From: an uncultured Bacillota bacterium
GTDB taxonomy: Bacteria; Bacillota; Clostridia; Peptostreptococcales; Anaerovoracaceae
Assembly: GCA_946638265.1 (NCBI GenBank)
Contig: CAMPBN010000055.1
Coordinates: 1 to 7,152, forward strand
Direction of reading: 5' to 3'
DNA length: 7,152 nt
The position numbers and the translations under genes were made by a program. The notes beneath the pieces are model-generated. The model was not told the DNA's origin and made no database searches. It saw nothing but the letters and a program-made list of their open reading frames with translations. Of this stretch, positions 6,229 to 7,152 are shown one piece after another. How positions within the stretch are numbered: position 1 is the first letter of the stretch; each line of letters opens with the position of its first letter.

Positions 6229-6479
6229 CTGCAAAAAATCTATGACTTAAACGAGGTTTTAGTGCTCCCCAAGTCATAAATTTGGGGCAAAAAGCGAAAA
6301 ATTTGTAATCAGGTGCATATAATTTGCCTTCCGAACAGTTTTAAATATGACTTAGACGCGGGAGATAAGAAGATTAAGTCATATTGTATTGTGTTCTGAT
6401 CGTATTAAAATGCGAAAAAAGCTCAAAAATATGACTTAATCGACCGAAAAAGTACCGGCAGGTCATAGATTTTTTGCAG
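6229..6479. repeat. 251-bp element with 18-bp perfect terminal inverted repeats and nested hairpins
   Basis: CTGCAAAAAATCTATGAC at 6229-6246 is repeated exactly in reverse complement at 6462-6479. The inner part of the arm, TATGACTTA, recurs at 6241, 6346 and 6430, each time followed 20-30 bases later by its complement: AAGTCATA at 6271, TAAGTCATA at 6375, and GGTCATA at 6461. The element is therefore three hairpins with near-identical stems and unrelated loops, bracketed by one long inverted repeat. It is AT-rich between GC-rich flanks and encodes no protein I can support. This resembles a MITE-like non-autonomous element. I see no clear target-site duplication. Confidence 0.6.
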
Positions 6480-6629
6480 TCGCTGTCAGGCGTTTACAGC
6501 GCTGCCAATATATTGCAGTTGGGCGCGGCGCCGGACGAGCTCGCACGCAGCTGCGATTGCAAGTTGGCGGCACTCAAGGCGGCTGTAGCGCCACAGGCGG
6601 AGGACGATGCCGCGCGGCAGAATGAAGAC

Positions 6630-6661
6630 AAAAACCCCGCAGTTGCAGCTGCGGGGTTTTT
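6630..6661. terminator. Rubrerythrin terminator, symmetrical and potentially bidirectional
   Basis: AAAAACCCCGCAG (6630-6642) and CTGCGGGGTTTTT (6649-6661) form a perfect 13-bp stem with a 6-base loop. Because the arms begin with A and end with T runs, the structure can terminate transcripts on either strand. It lies 66 bases past the rubrerythrin stop on the minus strand. Confidence 0.85.
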
Positions 6662-6727
6662 AGCGCTTCTTGCGCGAAATTGTTTAGCAATTTTCTTTTG
6701 TGCGTATACGCTTACGATAAATTTGGT

Positions 6728-7152
6728 CTAATAGTTTTCCTCGTTGATTTCGAAGTAAGCCTGCGGATGTGCGCAAACCGGGCATGCTGCAGGGGCTTTT
6801 TCTCCCACTACGATATGTCCGCAGTTGCGGCATTCCCAAACCTTCACGCTGCTCTTTGCGAAAACTTCGTTGTTTTCAACATTCTTGAGCAGTGCGCGAT
6901 ATCTTTCTTCGTGATGCTTTTCGATCTCGCCCACCATTCTGAACTTGGCTGCCAGGGCCTTGAAGCCTTCTGCCTCTGCAGTCTTGGCGAAATCCTCGTA
7001 CATGTCTGTCCATTCGTAGTTTTCGCCGTCTGCAGCAGCCTTGAGATTCTCTGCTGTGCTGCCGATGCCCTCGAGTTCCTTGAACCACATCTTGGCATGT
7101 TCCTTCTCATTGTCCGCAGTCTTGAGGAAGAGAGCAGAGATCTGCTCGAAGC
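6728..7152 (-). CDS. rbr: Rubrerythrin, C-terminal 140 residues (start outside window)
   Basis: The visible part runs from FEQISALFLK to EINEENY and the stop at 6728. Rubrerythrins are cytoplasmic non-haem iron proteins that reduce hydrogen peroxide in anaerobes using a diiron site in a four-helix bundle and a rubredoxin-like Fe(SCys)4 site. Diiron-site motifs visible here, in visible-residue numbering, are E15-x2-H18 (NEKEHAK), E43-x2-E46 (GENYEW) and E77-x2-H80 (EIEKHHEERY). The rubredoxin domain shows C107, C110, C123 and C126 in CX2C-X12-CX2C spacing. Compared with a usual length of about 180-195 residues, some 40-50 N-terminal residues, including the first Glu ligand, lie beyond the window edge. 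A Met at 7090 is internal, since the frame continues through helix residues upstream to base 7152. The terminator at 6630-6661 closes the unit. Confidence 0.93.
   Translation of the reverse strand, partial: FEQISALFLKTADNEKEHAKMWFKELEGIGSTAENLKAAADGENYEWTDMYEDFAKTAEAEGFKALAAKFRMVGEIEKHHEERYRALLKNVENNEVFAKSSVKVWECRNCGHIVVGEKAPAACPVCAHPQAYFEINEENY

Larger units (their letters stand above)
6118..6727. other. Intergenic region between rubrerythrin and the surface protein promoter
   Basis: No credible gene is visible. The region is a mosaic: a GC-rich patch at about 6166-6227 with a hairpin (TTTGCAGA 6201-6208 pairing with TCTGCAAA 6228-6235), the AT-rich inverted-repeat element at 6229-6479, a GC-rich stretch at about 6476-6620, and the rubrerythrin terminator. 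The GC-rich stretch is open on the plus strand from a TTG at 6474, but it has no ribosome binding site and runs through the terminator before stopping. Confidence 0.55.

Noticed and set aside
6318..6323. Perfect TATAAT on the plus strand inside the inverted-repeat element
   Set aside because: There is no -35-like hexamer at 16-18 bases and no TGn extension, and no plus-strand gene follows.
6474..6731. 85-codon open frame on the plus strand opposite the end of rubrerythrin
   Set aside because: It starts with TTG without an RBS, reads through the 13-bp terminator and stops inside the rubrerythrin end. At most it is a relic.

Overview
The window looks like a chromosomal stretch from a low-to-mid GC, anaerobic, Gram-positive bacterium of the Clostridia. 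The evidence is a BspA-type leucine-rich-repeat surface protein ending in three S-layer homology (SLH) domains, a rubrerythrin, a DUF1848 protein, strong AGGAGG-type ribosome binding sites and several intrinsic terminators. Genus and species cannot be named from this sequence. Every gene I accept lies on the minus strand, so transcription runs from high to low coordinates.

In transcription order: (1) 7152-6728, the C-terminal part of a rubrerythrin (oxidative stress defence), followed by a perfect 13-bp-stem terminator. (2) 6727-6028, a 700-base intergenic region. It holds a GC-rich stretch, an AT-rich element of about 250 bp bounded by 18-bp perfect inverted repeats with nested hairpins, and a near-consensus promoter carrying two palindromes. 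(3) 6027-2365, a 1220-residue exported LRR/SLH surface protein. (4) 2364-1587, an intergenic region with four hairpins, two of which are copies of one dispersed repeat. (5) 1586-660, a 308-residue DUF1848 protein with a C-terminal CX3CX2C cluster. (6) 659-579, a 24-bp tandem repeat that stays open in the DUF1848 frame beyond its amber stop. (7) 414-190, a 74-residue hydrophobic membrane protein with its own consensus promoter and terminator. (8) 82-1, the first 27 codons of a probable exported protein.

The genes do not form an obvious pathway. Terminators or long gaps separate them, so each is probably its own transcription unit. No complete mobile element, RNA gene or CRISPR array is visible. 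I see no convincing new multi-gene system. The points most worth a second look are non-coding: the nested inverted-repeat element at 6229-6479, the in-frame octapeptide-coding repeat after the DUF1848 stop, the double-palindrome promoter of the surface protein, and the duplicated hairpin repeat at 1839-2099.
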